Positions 12,559-25,069 of a stretch of 64,000 nucleotides of DNA are shown here, piece by piece. The stretch is from the NCBI GenBank assembly GCA_947359465.1, contig OX375878.1, forward strand, positions 84,671,627-84,735,626. The letters are read 5' to 3'. Source of the DNA: Metellina segmentata (taxonomy: Eukaryota; Arthropoda; Arachnida; Araneae; Tetragnathidae). The notes beneath the pieces are model-generated. The model ran no database searches and was not told where the DNA came from. It saw nothing but the letters and a program-made list of their open reading frames with translations. The position numbers and the translations under genes are program-made. Position 1 is the first letter of the stretch; each line of letters begins with the position of its first letter.

Positions 12559-12741
12559 TTAACCCTACGAGGGGTTCACATTGTATGTATCCATTCTCCA
12601 ACATAGACTATTTTTGCCATTTTTGACCATCCTGACCAATAGAACTTTTCCTAGGGCTCTCAACCATCATTCGCCAACCGTTATTTAGTCATTATGTGTG
12701 TGCTACACTACTCGGGAATTTCTTGACTCTCGGAGAGTTGA
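12559..12741 (+). mobile_element. TTAA-flanked MITE (decayed copy)
   Basis: It begins TTAA then CCCTACGAGGGGTTCAC. It carries family landmarks (CTGACCAATAGAA, TTTAGTCATTATGTGTG) and ends in TTGACTCTCGGAGAGTTGA, a diverged CTCAGAGGGTTAA end. The same family is at 33263-33465 and 37831, and forms the shell of the 46611-51283 array. Confidence 0.7.
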
Positions 12742-12799
12742 TCACGTAATTTTTGTTTTAAACTTTAGAAGCACAGAATTCTGAATTGTTTCTCCAACA

Positions 12800-13930
12800 A
12801 TATACACTGCAGAAATTCGGAGGCGGTTCTATCTTAAGCCGCGTTTATACCAGAGTTCCAAACGCGCGCCCCCCTCCAAACATCGAAGATATTCAGAGAA
12901 AACGGCCCAAATTTTATCGTCAAGATCTCGTGTAAAAGTGGCGATTTGACGAGTTTGCAACTTCAATTTTGTTTTGCGCCAGGCGGCTTCAGAGCTCAAA
13001 GGCTGCAACCTTTGGGGCGACATTTCTTCGAGACGAAATGTGGGATGAAAATGCTCCTTTATTTCGTTCAATTTCGGTTTACAGGCAATCACCGGCCCTT
13101 TGGCACTCCGTGGTCACTCACGCCGTCTTTTGTTCGCTATCTGTGGCATTTTCCCCTCATCGCTTGCCTATCGATGGTCTCACAAATGGTCAACAATGGT
13201 TTCACAAAGTACCTCCGGGGTGCCTGTTGTTTAGACAAAATCGCGCAGACTGCTGCTGCAAGCGCAACATCCACACTCGACATCTTGATGAATGGTAGTT
13301 ACTCTTCTCTACAAAGAGGTGAGAAGAGTACTCATCCCTTTGCGTTGCCGATAAAAGCCGACAAAGCGTTTTCTCCGGAGTGGGTCGAAAAAAGGGTCAG
13401 CAAAAGGGGTCGTATAGGTCGTCTTCGTCACAAAAAGGGAGATAAAAATATTTGCGACCCATTGCTTTATGTACCTGGTACCATGAACGCTGACGTGTAC
13501 CTCGACGTTCTGGATAATTCGTCCTGGCCTACACTATGGCAATACTACGGCGATGATGGTTGTTTCGTCCAACAGAATCGAGCTCCATGTCATACTGTAA
13601 AACGTGTGCTGGACTGGATTCCTGGAAATGAATTTGCTTGACTGGACTGCTCAGAGCCCCGATCTTAATCCGTCGAGCACTTGTGGGACAAACTGGAGCG
13701 ACGAGTACGAACCGCCACGCACGCCCATCTTCACAACAATCACTTCTCACAGCCTTGCAAGAGACATAGCGAGATATTCTTCCCCAGACTTACAGAGAAC
13801 TTGTAAAAAGTATGCCTCGACGTGTTACAGCTGTAACGTAAGCAAAGGGAGGGCCCATTTGTTACTAAGTGGAATAATGAAGCAATTTTTCTGAAAAACA
13901 TGCAGTGTCCAAATACTTTTGTCCATATAG
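12800..13930 (+). pseudogene. Tc1-like transposon relic with broken transposase
   Basis: The C-terminal half of a Tc1/mariner-superfamily transposase is readable from about 13350 to 13900: TMNADVYLDVLD, PTLWQYYGD, QQNRAPCHT, LDWTAQSPDLNP, and after a one-base frameshift near 13672 the EHLWDKLERRV region. The second catalytic Asp of the DDE triad (normally QQDNAPCHT) is Asn, and several frameshifts break the frame, so it is dead. The 3' end GTGTCCAAATACTTTTGTCC is a typical Tc1 TIR in the correct orientation. The left boundary is uncertain; the 12800-13330 part does not read as transposase. The Tc1-like call rests on the conserved block order. Confidence 0.85.
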
Positions 13931-14549
13931 GGCATATGTGTCATGACCATGACTATATTGAATAACTTCGTGTATATCAAGATTAAGTAGGGAGTACTTT
14001 TACTGCTGGTGATGAAGAAAATAGACGTGACTTGACTGATTTACATGTTCTATTTACTTATTGCGATGTCGAGAATAATATAAATGCTTATTCTACACAT
14101 TGTATGAACTAGTGTGAGCCGTTTCGAAGTACGATAGCATCTTTTGATTTTTACAGGAATAATTTAAAATTATAAACGCTTCATTGAATGTGAGAAAAAT
14201 TCTATCAAACTCATCAAACTTCTCCTATTTCAAGTTGTCATAGGATAAGTAAGCTTATTTTTGTCACTTGTTTAAATATTCTAGAAACAGAATAATTTAT
14301 GCAGCGATGAAAAACTGAATAAGTTCACTTATTCTTTGTTTCAGAAAAATTGATTTGTATGAATTAAATCGTAAATACAACTCAATAAAAGTTCCTCTAA
14401 TTTCACTGACAATTGAACTTCTTTGCAGCATTCTGTATTATTTCCCTTTCCACACCATAAACTGAATATTCTTACATAAGTAAACACGCCCGAAAGTTTC
14501 ATGTTGAAAAATTGAAAGCAGTGGGCAGAAACGGGATTCCGTAGTAGCT

Positions 14550-15300
14550 GAAATTCCAAAAGATGATACAAGCCTCACCGAAAAAATGCCAGTCGAATAT
14601 CCTTTCACGCCCAGAACCACGGCAAAAGGAATTCCGAGCATCATTCACTCTTTTATATTTGCCACTATCGCCTATAGACTCCGAAATCTCGAGCTATATA
14701 CTCGGATGCAGTCCGGAAAAGGGCTTTTTTGTGCCGTTTTGTCACCCCCACAAAGCATTCCAGCCATGGTCGATCGTCAAGCGATAAAAGAGCGTCCGGA
14801 TTTGTGGCTTACGACCGCTCCCGACATTTGGGGTCATCGCAGCGTGCGTAATGGGTCTTTTGTGCCCCAGGAGGGGGGGGGCAGAGAAATTGAAAAGAGG
14901 GGGGCAGGGCCTCAAATCCCCCGGAAAGGATGATCCCATGGTTCACTTCTCGATGGAGCGCGTGTCAAAATGTCACCGTAGCCAAAGCGCCTTAACGGTT
15001 CCCTCCTAAGCTCGGAGATTGGATCCTTCCTCCGCGATCGTTCTGTCTATCCCGGCAGGAAGATTTCGATCCGATTAATCGAAATCGTATCATCCTGTCA
15101 TCCGGCCTCGCTTCTGCCGCCAAGCGATTTACCTTAATTTGATTCCCTCTTGTAATCCCCTCCCGGCGCTCTCCATCCTCCTCTGCCTCCGTGCGACGCT
15201 TTCGTTGATGTGGTGTGCCCCCAATGCATTACGATCTCTAATGACTCCGAGTGGACCGGGACTCGGCGCTGGGAGGGGGTGGACTAATAACAGCGGTGAC
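14550..15300. other. Unique GC-rich island in intron 1
   Basis: Unique sequence of balanced to high GC holds CCGATTAATCG, TAATCC and GGATCC-type blocks and several G-runs. No coding exon with splice sites and family content was found; the open frames start at alternative codons. A CT-rich tract follows at 15352-15410. It is a candidate regulatory element. Confidence 0.35.
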
Positions 15301-15614
15301 CCAGAAGTTGGTTGTTTGTGTTGTTCTGCGCCACAGGGAATGGGAAGTTGTCCTCTCTCTCTCTCTCTCTATCGCTCTGTTGTCCTTTTTTTCTCTCTCC
15401 TTTCTCTTGCCGAGTTTCGATTTGAGACGTGATTTTCATCTTCTAAATAGCGCCAGGGAATGGATTGGATTTGGGGTTTTGTGGCGAAAGGTCCAAAATT
15501 ATCAGACACAAGGTAAAACGACATCAGTGTAAGTACAATACTAACAGAAAAAAATAGAATACATACAAAAATAAATACATAGAATAAAACCAGTAATTAC
15601 TGTCAAACTTAAAT

Positions 15615-16030
15615 ATTCAATCTGGCACACAACTTGTATAATGGTCATAGCCGGTTGTATGCCGCGTAGTTGATCTCGGGTTATGAGTATATACATATCT
15701 TGACAATCATCGTATTGATATTATCATCGAGACACAAGATATCAAATGATATCAGTGTGACTGTCATCAAGACAAATGGTACCAGTGATATTATCTCTCT
15801 CTCTCTCTTTCTCTCAAGACACAAGATAAAAGTATATCCGTGTAATTATCATCAAGACAAATGGTATCAGCGATATTATCTCTCTCTTTTTCTCAAGACA
15901 CGAGATAAAAGTATATCCGTGTAATTATCATCAAGACAAATGGTATCAGCGATATTATCTCTCTCTTTTTCTCAAGACACGAGATAAAAGTATATCCGTG
16001 TAATTATCATCAAGACAAATGGTACCAGTG

Positions 16031-16077
<47 letters not shown>

Positions 16078-16765
16078 TTCTCTCAAGACACGAGATAAAA
16101 GTATATATGTGTAATTATCATCAAGACAAATGGTATCAGCGATATTATCTCTCTCTATTTCTCTCAAGACACGAGAAAAAAGTATATCCGTGTAATTATC
16201 ATCAAGACAAATGGTATCAGTGATATTATCTCTCTCTCTCTCTCTTTCTCTCAAGACACAAGATAAAAGTATATCCGTGTAATTATCATCAAGACAAAAG
16301 GTATCAGCGATATTATCTCTCTTTCTCTTTCTCTCAAGACACGAGATAAAAGTATATCCGTGTAATTATCATCAAGACAAATGGTACCAGTGATATTATC
16401 TCTCTCTCTCTGAAGACACAGGATAAAATTATATCCGTGTAACTATCATCAAGATAAATGGTATCAGTGATATTATCTCTCTCTCTCTCTCTTTCTCTCA
16501 AGACACGAGATAAAAGTATATCCATGTAATTATGATCAAGACAAATGGTACCAATGATATTATCATCAGGACATAAGATAAAAGGAAATAAGTTTAAAGA
16601 CCATGCTAAGAATAAAACCATTCCTAAAGACTAAACTTAATCTGGTGCACAACTGGTTTGTGGTCATAGCGGTTTGAATGCCACCCAGTCAATCTCAGGT
16701 TCGATTCTCGGTTTTGAAATATATACATACCTTGACAACAATCGTTCTGATATTATCATAAGACC
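15615..16765. repeat. Minisatellite (about 80-bp units with variable CT tract) between two tRNA-like repeats
   Basis: About ten units share ATCATCAAGACAAATGG, GATATTATC, a CT tract of changing length, AAGACACGAGATAAAAG and TATATCCGTGTAATT. One unit has a (TA)n run instead of CT (16034-16075). The array is bracketed by direct copies of a tRNA-like segment: 15620-15735 and 16635-16765, both with ATGGTCATAGC/GTGGTCATAGC heads; the right copy keeps a GGTTCGATTC B-box. Minus-strand open frames with RERERD runs come from the CT tract and are not genes. Confidence 0.85.
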
Positions 16766-16863
16766 AGTTCAAAAATACAGCCCTGTTCGTTGATCTACTA
16801 CATAGTAAATTAGGCCCTCATAAAAATTATAACTGCTTTCTTGCATTAACCCTCCAAGTGATT

Positions 16864-17110
16864 TTAACGAGGTATCTCGTCCATCAAGATCTGGACTATT
16901 TCACTGATGACGAGATTTCTCGTCAAAATAAACTGCCCTAATACTCCATGGGGAATCAAGATACAAAGCGTCCTTTCACAGACCTTGTGACAATTTCGAA
17001 CGTGGCATTTTTTTTCAAGGTGTCCATTGCTACGGTCTTCCTTGGACTTTACACAACAAGCATCTGGGGTTACAGTGGTGCCTATAACGCTCCACATGGA
17101 CAAATGGCAT
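16864..17110 (-). pseudogene. Cys-rich C-terminal relic, piggyBac transposase-like
   Basis: Across broken frames on the minus strand the pieces RCLLCKVQGR, KCHVRNCHK and CERTLC give a C-x2-C ... C-x4-C ... C-x4-C pattern. This resembles the zinc-binding tail of piggyBac transposases, immediately before the TTAA-bounded end. Two frame changes and stops make it non-functional. The family call depends on position as much as on sequence. Confidence 0.4.
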
Positions 17111-18101
17111 GATATCGTCTTAGACGAATCTCGATTTTATCATTAGCACCACGATGTGAGTCCGGTTGTACCATGGCGACAGACGGCATAACTCTTGTAT
17201 TTTACATCGAAATAAAAAAGACGGTATGGTATGGTGCTTCATTTGATTATACTTCCCTTTTCCACTTAATACGCGTTAACGTTACACTCAACAGTCACCG
17301 TTGAAAAAGTATCTACTGATTTGAAAAATACATGGTAGGTTATAGATTGAAGTTGAGCCTGATGGTTTAATTATCCATCCTCCTGATAGTTCATTTAGAA
17401 TTTTTACCCGTTAATGTACAAATTCTGGATAAATCAACTGCAGAGTGTTCACGACAGTAACTCGGGATCTGTTTGTGAAAGGCCTTTGTTTGAACAAATA
17501 CAATCAAGATGGTTCTGCCATTTCAGCGCTAGAAGCAAATCTTATTTGTCAAAGTACTTGAGTAGCGAGAAGTACATGCATTGTCTTACGCAGCGGCTGT
17601 CAGGAGCCTAAGTGAACGAGAGCGGGAGTTGAAAAGACACATTGAGAGAAATCCCTGAATGGATTCTCCTTAAAAGAATTTACTGCTTCGTCATTCAACC
17701 TTTCTTTGGTCTTTAACTTGACAGTATTGTAATTGGCGTTTGACATTTGTATAAACGCGCGTCGAATCTCCACGGATCTATAATTACTCACAGAATTTTT
17801 ACAGCATTCGAAATTCTGAAACCGAAAATAGCAAAACAAATAACTGAATGAAAGTTAGACTAACGTCATCTTTGTAAGACGAATGTATGTGGGATTCAGT
17901 GTAGGTCAAGCAAATCAAATTCCACAACTATCAAACCTGTTTAAAAATGTTTTCAAACTTTTCACAGGGAATAGACAGGCAAAGGTTCATCTTAATTTTA
18001 TAATTCGAATGATTTTTGATCATCTAAATAATTTTGATGAGATATCTCATACATCAAGATCCAATCAATTTTGCCAATGACGGGATATCTTGCTATTAAG
18101 A

Positions 18102-18746
18102 TCTATATATATATTTCTCTTACGTGGCACGCAAAAAAGACGTTATTTGTTACCGCGTTTTGGCAACATTGTGCGATTGTTTGTTTACTAGGAGCCTCGC
18201 GAGTCATTTTAATCTATAGCGTTATCGGATGAAATTTTATTGAAAAAAAAATGAATTTTAGACGAGCTGTTGCGGTTCGTAATAGAAATCTAAGAAAGCG
18301 GAGGATCTTTTCAGGGCTATTTAAAAAACGGTCCTTCTCAAGGCTAACAATTATAGTACAACAAGACGCGTGCACTACAACTTTCGACAGCAAACTCAGT
18401 CAAAAAGTGTATGGGTGGCTCGAGTACTGGGGAAATGTACACACAAACAACATGCTGGGTATTCAATTTCCAAAGCAGCACTCACATTGCGAGTAAAAAT
18501 TTGCTCAAAGTTTTCATCTAAATTCTGATTCCAGAGGTACTGTATATATCTTTTATGTAATACAACAAATTTAGATTTGAAAAATATTTTTTGGAATATA
18601 TTTTGTAATCAATCCCCTCTGCTAGGACACGTGTCTTCATTGATGCGAGCGAAGCGAGCATAGGTTCGCGCAGCGAACCAATGAGAATTGCGAAGCAATC
18701 CTCCGGGGGTTGGCGAGCGTTAGCGAGCAGGGGGCGGGCCCCCTAG
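18102..18746 (+). mobile_element. Non-autonomous Helitron, 645 bp
   Basis: It begins TCTATATATATATTTC directly after a host A (18101). It ends with a GGGGGCGGGCCCCC hairpin (18730-18743) followed by CTAG and a host T (18747), the exact A^T insertion signature of Helitrons. Upstream of the hairpin are typical self-complementary blocks (GCGAGCGAAGCGAGC, GGTTCGCGCAGCGAACC). An 81-codon frame at 18251-18496 starts with a true ATG, but I do not recognise its product. No Rep/helicase is present. Confidence 0.9.
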
Positions 18747-19499
18747 TATTGTTGATTTTATGAGTAGATCAAAATATGGTCCGTTTTCATCTAACGACAA
18801 GATATCTCGTCCATCAGGATCTATTCAGTTTTCCTCTAAGGACGAAGTATCCCGTTAAGCCAACCTACATGAGGGTTAAATATAGAATCCTAATTTTAAT
18901 TAAAGCAATCGTTAGCACTTGATTGTGGTAACGTAAACACTTGAGCGTTGAATTACATTTGCAACATTTAGCTTTTTGTCTATTCGCTGAAACTAGGTTT
19001 CCCTTTCCGTCGTGATGGGTGTCTTGTACTTGCGCAGAAATCGCTCTCTTTACATGCATACCAGTAATATCGAGCAGAAATAGAAAATTTAAAACTGACC
19101 TCTATGATTTAGCGTCATTTCTTTCATTGATTCATGCATGAAAATACGATGAGATAGCCCTTGCCACAGACTATGGAACTCGTTTCAACCAATGCGGAGG
19201 AGTCAAGTCCATAGCTTGTGCTTTTCTCTACAATTTTAACTATGGAAATATCGTAGATCAAATCAATTCATCGGTAAATGTTAGAGACTACTTAGCGATC
19301 ACACTGAAAACCTATAAGAATTAGCAGTTAACTACGAAAAATTCATACATTAGATAACGTCATCTCCTTAAGAAGGTCCAAGAGGCAGATAAAAATTCGA
19401 AAAAATCATTTTTTAGGTTTTTACTGTCAATGACAATTTGTATTGTCCTTTTTATAACGATACCTCATTTGTAGAAATCTGTTAATTTGAAGATACATA

Positions 19500-20175
19500 A
19501 ACATTAAAACATACTTTTTCATGTTTGAAGGCACATTACTCAAAAACTACTTGAGATGCATTCTAAACTTTTTATGATTGTTTACGAAGCACTTTTAAAC
19601 ACTTTACAGCAAGGAATAAGATATAAAATGTATGCTTTTTAAAACAAAAATATTTTATCTAAAAAACTTCAATTTTTTATCGTAATTTTTTAAAAAGTTT
19701 ATAATTTTGTGAATTTTTTTTAATTAAAAACCTTGCGTTTAAATTTTTAAAAGTATTCAAATATTAATTACACTGTAAAAATTTCAGATTCATAGAATAA
19801 TTTATGAATAAATGAGATGCCCCAAAACTAAGGGAATTTAATATCAAACCTCACTGAAGTTTAAAGCCCTATTTCTCAGAACATACTTTTCATGTTTGGG
19901 GCACTTTACTCAAAAACTACTTGAGATACATTCTTGAAACTTTTTATGATTATTTATGAAGCACTTTTAAAGACTTTAGCACACGGAATAAAATATAAAA
20001 TGCATACTTTTTTTTAATATTTTGATTAAAAATTTCAATTTTTTTTGTTCTTTTTTAAAAAGTCTATAATTTTGAGAAATAAAAAAATTTTAAACCTCCG
20101 TGTTAAAGTCTGAAAAAGTATTCAAATATTACACTGTAAAAAGTTCAGATTAATACCGTAACTTATGAATAAAGT
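19500..20175. repeat. Tandem duplication, period about 370 bp
   Basis: Both copies contain ACTCAAAAACTACTTGAGAT, TTTTTATGATT-TTTA-GAAGCACTTTTAAA and AAGTATTCAAATATTA, near 19550 and 19920. They are AT-rich and non-coding. Confidence 0.8.
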
Positions 20176-20179
20176 AAAG

Positions 20180-21860
20180 TTTGTGAATTTAACATGGGTG
20201 CCTATAGAGGTACCGGAACCCTTTAAATGCAGTAACTTTCATTGTAACAACCTCCAAGAGAAACTACACGGAACTTAATTTAATTCGAGTTCAAAATGTT
20301 CTAACTTACATCGTATTCTTGCGTTCAGTTTTCATATCAGTATTTTTTGACCTGCACTCTTGCATCAGTGATGGAGCATTTCCGAATTTCACCATCATAA
20401 TAAAAGAATAACAAATTATATTGATACGATATTCATGGTTAATCACTTTTCAAGCAAATGCATTCTTGCTTGTGAAATTTATGTTGTGTTAGTGAAATTT
20501 TGCTCAAATTTACTTTAGTTTGACTGGCATGCAGTCTTAAATCGATTCTTTGTGGTACATATTTTTGGTCAATTCAGAGACTGGATTTCTGAATAGAAAC
20601 CACGTACCTATTTAAAATGACAGCAGTTGTTTCTTGACTATGGAGTGCAGCCTGCAATACAATACATTAGTATATTTTGAAACTTGAAAAAAAAATTTAA
20701 GTTTTACTGATTTTAATTGTTTTATAAGGAAAACTTAAATCCAAATTTCTTGAATTACAACTTATGGTTACACATCTTATTTTAACGTTAACTGTCTTAT
20801 TTAAAAATAATTTCACTTTTGTGTTACTTAAAGTAAGACATTACCATCTTATTTTAAAAGGTTTTGTTTTGTACGCTTGATTTCGTTTATGAAATGGGAC
20901 TTCTACAAAATCATTATGTATTGAATCAAAGATTTTAATGGAAAGTTGATCGAAATGTACCCTTACCACCAAGAAATTAACCCCGTTTTTAGCGATATTT
21001 GGCACAAATTAAGTAACTCGTTAAAATCTAAATAATTATTTACACCACATGAAGCATTGGAATACATAAATGTTAGAAATGTTCTAATATGTCAGCTTCA
21101 TTTCGTTGTCTTAGCTCAACTAATACAGATGTATAAACTCTGAATTCCTCTAGTAAGTTATGAAAACCAAATGTTTTTACTGATCTCATATCATTAATAA
21201 AATATTTAAAAACTATTGATATTTTGGAAATAATAAGAAAGTTCAAACATAAGTACTATAAAGTTTAAATTCTTTAAATGTAATTTTTTATGGAAAGAAA
21301 TATTTATTCAGCAAGGCTGTTAAGATAGTTCGAGTTGCCTTACCGCAATCGTAATAATGCTTAATGTTATTCCTGAGGATTTTGAATCGATTTTAGCCCC
21401 TCTACACTCCTAGGACAAATTGAACGGAGGTTAGTGTGTAGACTATGTAACCCACATGGTTCTAAAGAATTAATGTACTAAATTTATGTGGATATGTCAA
21501 ACGGTGTAGATTTATATAAGAACATACAGACGTCACCTTTGCTTTACATATCGTCATAACAATTAGCAAAACTCTTAACTTCTATACGTTAACAGTAGAA
21601 ATACGTGTTTTGCTACATAGCATGACGATATGTATATAGCGTGTTAGAGGAAAACAATATAGCAAAAACTCATGTTTTTCAAGAAACAGCTTTATTTAAT
21701 GTATTTTTTTGTGTGTTCTTTATAAATAAATTTAATCATTTCAACTAACCAGCCTTTATATTTCTGCTTTTATTCATAGTTCACTTATGCTAATTTCACA
21801 AAATGAAGGATGTTTTTACATATACTAGTTTGCTTATCTCAAGTTCAACAATTGTTTACA
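20180..21860. other. AT-rich intronic DNA, nothing recognised
   Basis: No gene or repeat structure was recognised. Confidence 0.5.
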
Positions 21861-21867
21861 TACTGTT

Positions 21868-22440
21868 TTGATCGAACACGCTAGATGCATAAATTACTCC
21901 CAAATCCACATCAGATATAAATTAAAAGAATTCCTTAAACCCTTTGAAATCTGGCTTACCATCGGCATATTGCTGAACGTCAATAAAACTAAATCGATAA
22001 TGTTCTACAAAGTAAATCTACCTCTTCCCCTCGTATTTTTAAATGACCCATTCCATGTGCTGAAGAGGGTTACATTAGACAAAAAGCTAAATCTTTAAAT
22101 TCCACAAAGAAAACGAGTATTGAACTAGATTCCACCTATTCTAAAATGCTTCATACACCGAAAATCTGCTATCTCCTCCATAGTAATACACTTGTTCTTT
22201 TCAAACAAGCTTAAGACCCCTAAATACCTACGCAGCATCAATCTGGAGCATTGCAGCAAAAGCCCGCATTAAAAATATAACTGTCCTCCAAAATAAAATG
22301 CTCTGAATCATGGTACATTTCATACTCTGTCCTCCCTTCCGACCTTAATATTGACCTTCTTCCCACCCCTTTATTCGAAAACTCTGGACGGTATTTTCTT
22401 CTTTTCTGAAGAACCTGGACCAACGGACTGTCTATCTCCC
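21868..22440 (+). pseudogene. Jockey-type LINE reverse transcriptase, 3' fragment
   Basis: Readable blocks in order are ILLNVNKTKSIMFY, FLNDP, VTLDKKLN, and after frame breaks AASIWSIAAKARIKN and VLQNKML. These match the region downstream of the reverse transcriptase active site in Jockey-clade non-LTR retrotransposons (the LNxNKTK and LGVTLDKKLNF blocks). The polymerase YxDD motif lies upstream and is missing. Stops and frameshifts show an old 5'-truncated copy. Confidence 0.8.
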
Positions 22441-22842
22441 ATGAATGTTGAACTCTAACAGAACGGCAGTGAGTTATACCGAACTTTTATAGAGTCTTGC
22501 AGGGACTTGGAGAGAGGTGTAACGGGTGGGGGTTCAGACACTCATAAGCTTCCTTCATAATCGTTAGGTGGAGTTTTTGCTTGATTTTGTAATAGGCGGC
22601 GATTGTCATCAAACTTAAACAAACCATGTTGTTTTATTCAAATTTTACTGAGGAGAATCAGACGTACGATTCAAAAACTCTCCTTAAAATATTCACTACT
22701 AGTAACCATCACACGAACAATGCAATAAAAAGTACACGAAAAACGTATTCATCAATCCCATATGAGCCAGAATAACTATCCGTTCGCCACAATCATCTTA
22801 ATCGATCGATTAATAACCAGAACTCCCACTTTCAAGACGAAC

Positions 22843-23115
22843 GCGGTTCAAAATTACGTGGTGTCCGAATGCTGTTGCGAGTCGGAATCCAACCAAAGTT
22901 CGTCGCATACAAATTGGGCTGGTGCAGATTAAATCTGTTGTGGACTCAAATATCCTCACGTTGGCGTTGAAAGGTGTCCTATCGTCAACTGAGCGTAGTT
23001 CAAAATAATGTGGTGCTTTCCTTGTATCTTTCCCTTTGAGCTTGATCCCGGGCTGTCACCAATCGTCCGTTGTGTTGCTCCAGTGCGACGTTAATTAGAA
23101 TTACCTGTCTACCCA
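22843..23115 (+). repeat. SINE family A, partial
   Basis: The body landmarks GGCTGGTGCAGATTAAATCT, CTCACGTTGG, GTTCAAAATAATGTGGTG, TTGATCCCGGGCTGTC, TGTTGCTCCAGTGCGACG and TTAATTAGAATTACC are in family order. A short extra piece of the same body precedes it. The tRNA head is missing. Confidence 0.75.
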
Positions 23116-24890
23116 CTCTCAAGAAAAGCTAAAAATTTGTTGGTCCAGGATAACAATCACCAACGCTAAGGCACTAGAAACATTATGCCGCTTCTCGCGT
23201 CAATTGATCTTTGAGTTGTTTTTACCGCAAGTGCTCAATAGCTAACTTGGCAGCATCATTGATTTCAATGCCAGCTACTCAATTCGGAAACCAACTAATT
23301 TACCCTTTTATCCTCATTAGTTTAAGCATTCAAAAATTTTACAAACCGAATATCACTAGATAAAACTACCCTTTAAACTTGAATTTTTATTTCTCAGCTT
23401 GTTTTATTTTAAATTTTAAAACACTAAATTCCTTTTCAAAAGTTAACACTTTTTCACAATAACCTAATGACGAGTCAAAACGTCTGCGTGTTATTTACAG
23501 GACTAGCAATAAACATGAGTGAAAGTTGAGAGTCTTTTTAGTTAATTCGGCACTATAACAATCTTTTTTAAGCCTTTCGAAGCACCATAAACAACGTGGA
23601 TGTCGTTAAGAAATACATTTTGGAGATAGGTTAAAGGTTTTGCATAACTTGGAGTTCGGATAATTTACAATGTGGTATTTGCTCACCAGCGTACATGCAC
23701 AAGTATGGTCAACGTGTCCTAAGATATCCTCAAGACAGCCCCTTCCTAGGAGAACTTGAAAAATAGTTAATCAGTGCTCAAGCAATCAAAAATGTTGCAC
23801 GACATGATAAGTCTGGTCAGAAGAGCATGTATTGGCATATGATACAAATGAATACAACATTTAAGTTTGAAAGATTTCTTTCCAAAATCTTTTTTTTTTT
23901 TTTTAATAGTCATTGTATTGCTCCAGTACGATGTTAATTAACTACCTTCCTACCTACCAAAATCTTTTTTAGTAATAGAATTCCATGCCAAATTAAGATC
24001 TAGAAGGTAATAGGATGGAAAAGTTCAGAGATCGAGAAATGAGGCTTAAATTATTTGTCTAATATCAGAAACTTATAAATTATTCGAATTTGGTATAAAT
24101 CTATTGGATTTAAAATGAAATGTTAGCTGTAGAATAAGCCTGTTATTCTAAGAGTTAAATCATCAACAGATTTTCAAAAAATAAATGTTAAAGTTTTTCA
24201 AATAATTGCATCTTGCGCATTAAAAATGAAAATTAAAGTCAAATGTTGGGTAGACAAAAACAGTTATTGTCTTCAACATGTTCTCAATACAATATTTACG
24301 GCAAAATTTTTTCAGGCAATAAATATTTTATTCCAAAAGGTAAGGATTTTATTTCAAAGGTAAGGTTCCCAAAAGCTAAGGCAAAAGGTCTTCTCAAAAT
24401 AACCCAAAGTCTGACTCTGAAACAATATAGTTCGTGCATGCAAAATATCAATTTTCATTAAGTCAATTAAGATGCTAGGATATGAATTACATGGTTCTTA
24501 CACAAGTAGTTTTCTACTTTTCGTGAAGAAATACAAATTGAATACACAAATCGATGCAGTTAGTCACAAAATGATTAATCTAATCTAAACAATCAAAAAA
24601 ATGTTTGTCTTCTAGAATTCTTCCATAAAATATACGAATTTGCATGTAATAAAATTAACTCTTATGCAGTTTTTTTACTTTTTTATAACTAAAAAATGTT
24701 CTACATAAAATGTTTTAAAGTATAAATAGTAGTTTTTTATAAACGTAAGAGGTTTATCTCTAAAGAGCCCATGTGAACAGATAAATTCTTCATTGTAATA
24801 GGAACAAGGGCACTCTTGGTGCAATAACATTTTTACTCCTACGGTACGCAACATAAGTGGACGTTTTTTCCCTCTTGAAACCCAATGAGT
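23116..24890. other. AT-rich intronic DNA with one SINE tail fragment
   Basis: Only the 3' tail of SINE family A (ATTGCTCCAGTACGATG and TTAATTAACTACC, about 23910-23955), preceded by a T-run, is recognisable. The rest shows nothing. Confidence 0.55.
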
Positions 24891-25069
24891 GTCAAAATTC
24901 TTTATTGTAGCCACAATAATTTCCACATGAATGTCAATTGAACACATATATAATAAAATTCTTTTTGTGCGGTTTTAGGTCAACAAAAGGCAAAATTCCA
25001 TATTGCAACAGTGAATTCCCACTTGAAATCTCAATTGAACACTTAAACAAGGAATTCCGTTAAATAGAG

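Larger units (their letters stand above)
16846..18879 (-). mobile_element. Decayed piggyBac-like element, split by a Helitron
   Basis: The left end is TTAA then CCCTCCAAGTG; the right end, reverse complemented, is TTAA then CCCTCATG. TTAA flanks and CCC tips fit piggyBac. Inside the left end, in a position fitting a transposase C-terminus, lies the cysteine-rich relic at 16864-17110. Paired GACGAGATATCTCGTC-like palindromes recur near both ends and beside the Helitron. The ends are diverged, so the outer boundaries are an inference. Confidence 0.5.

Noticed and set aside
12946..13330. Long plus-strand frame read as an N-terminal transposase half
   Set aside because: Its first part has no Tc1 blocks. 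Only the segment after about 13350 matches transposase.
15955..16621. Minus-strand frames rich in RERERD and LDDNYTDILLSRVLRE
   Set aside because: The CT tract read as GAGA gives Arg-Glu runs; the rest is the minisatellite unit.
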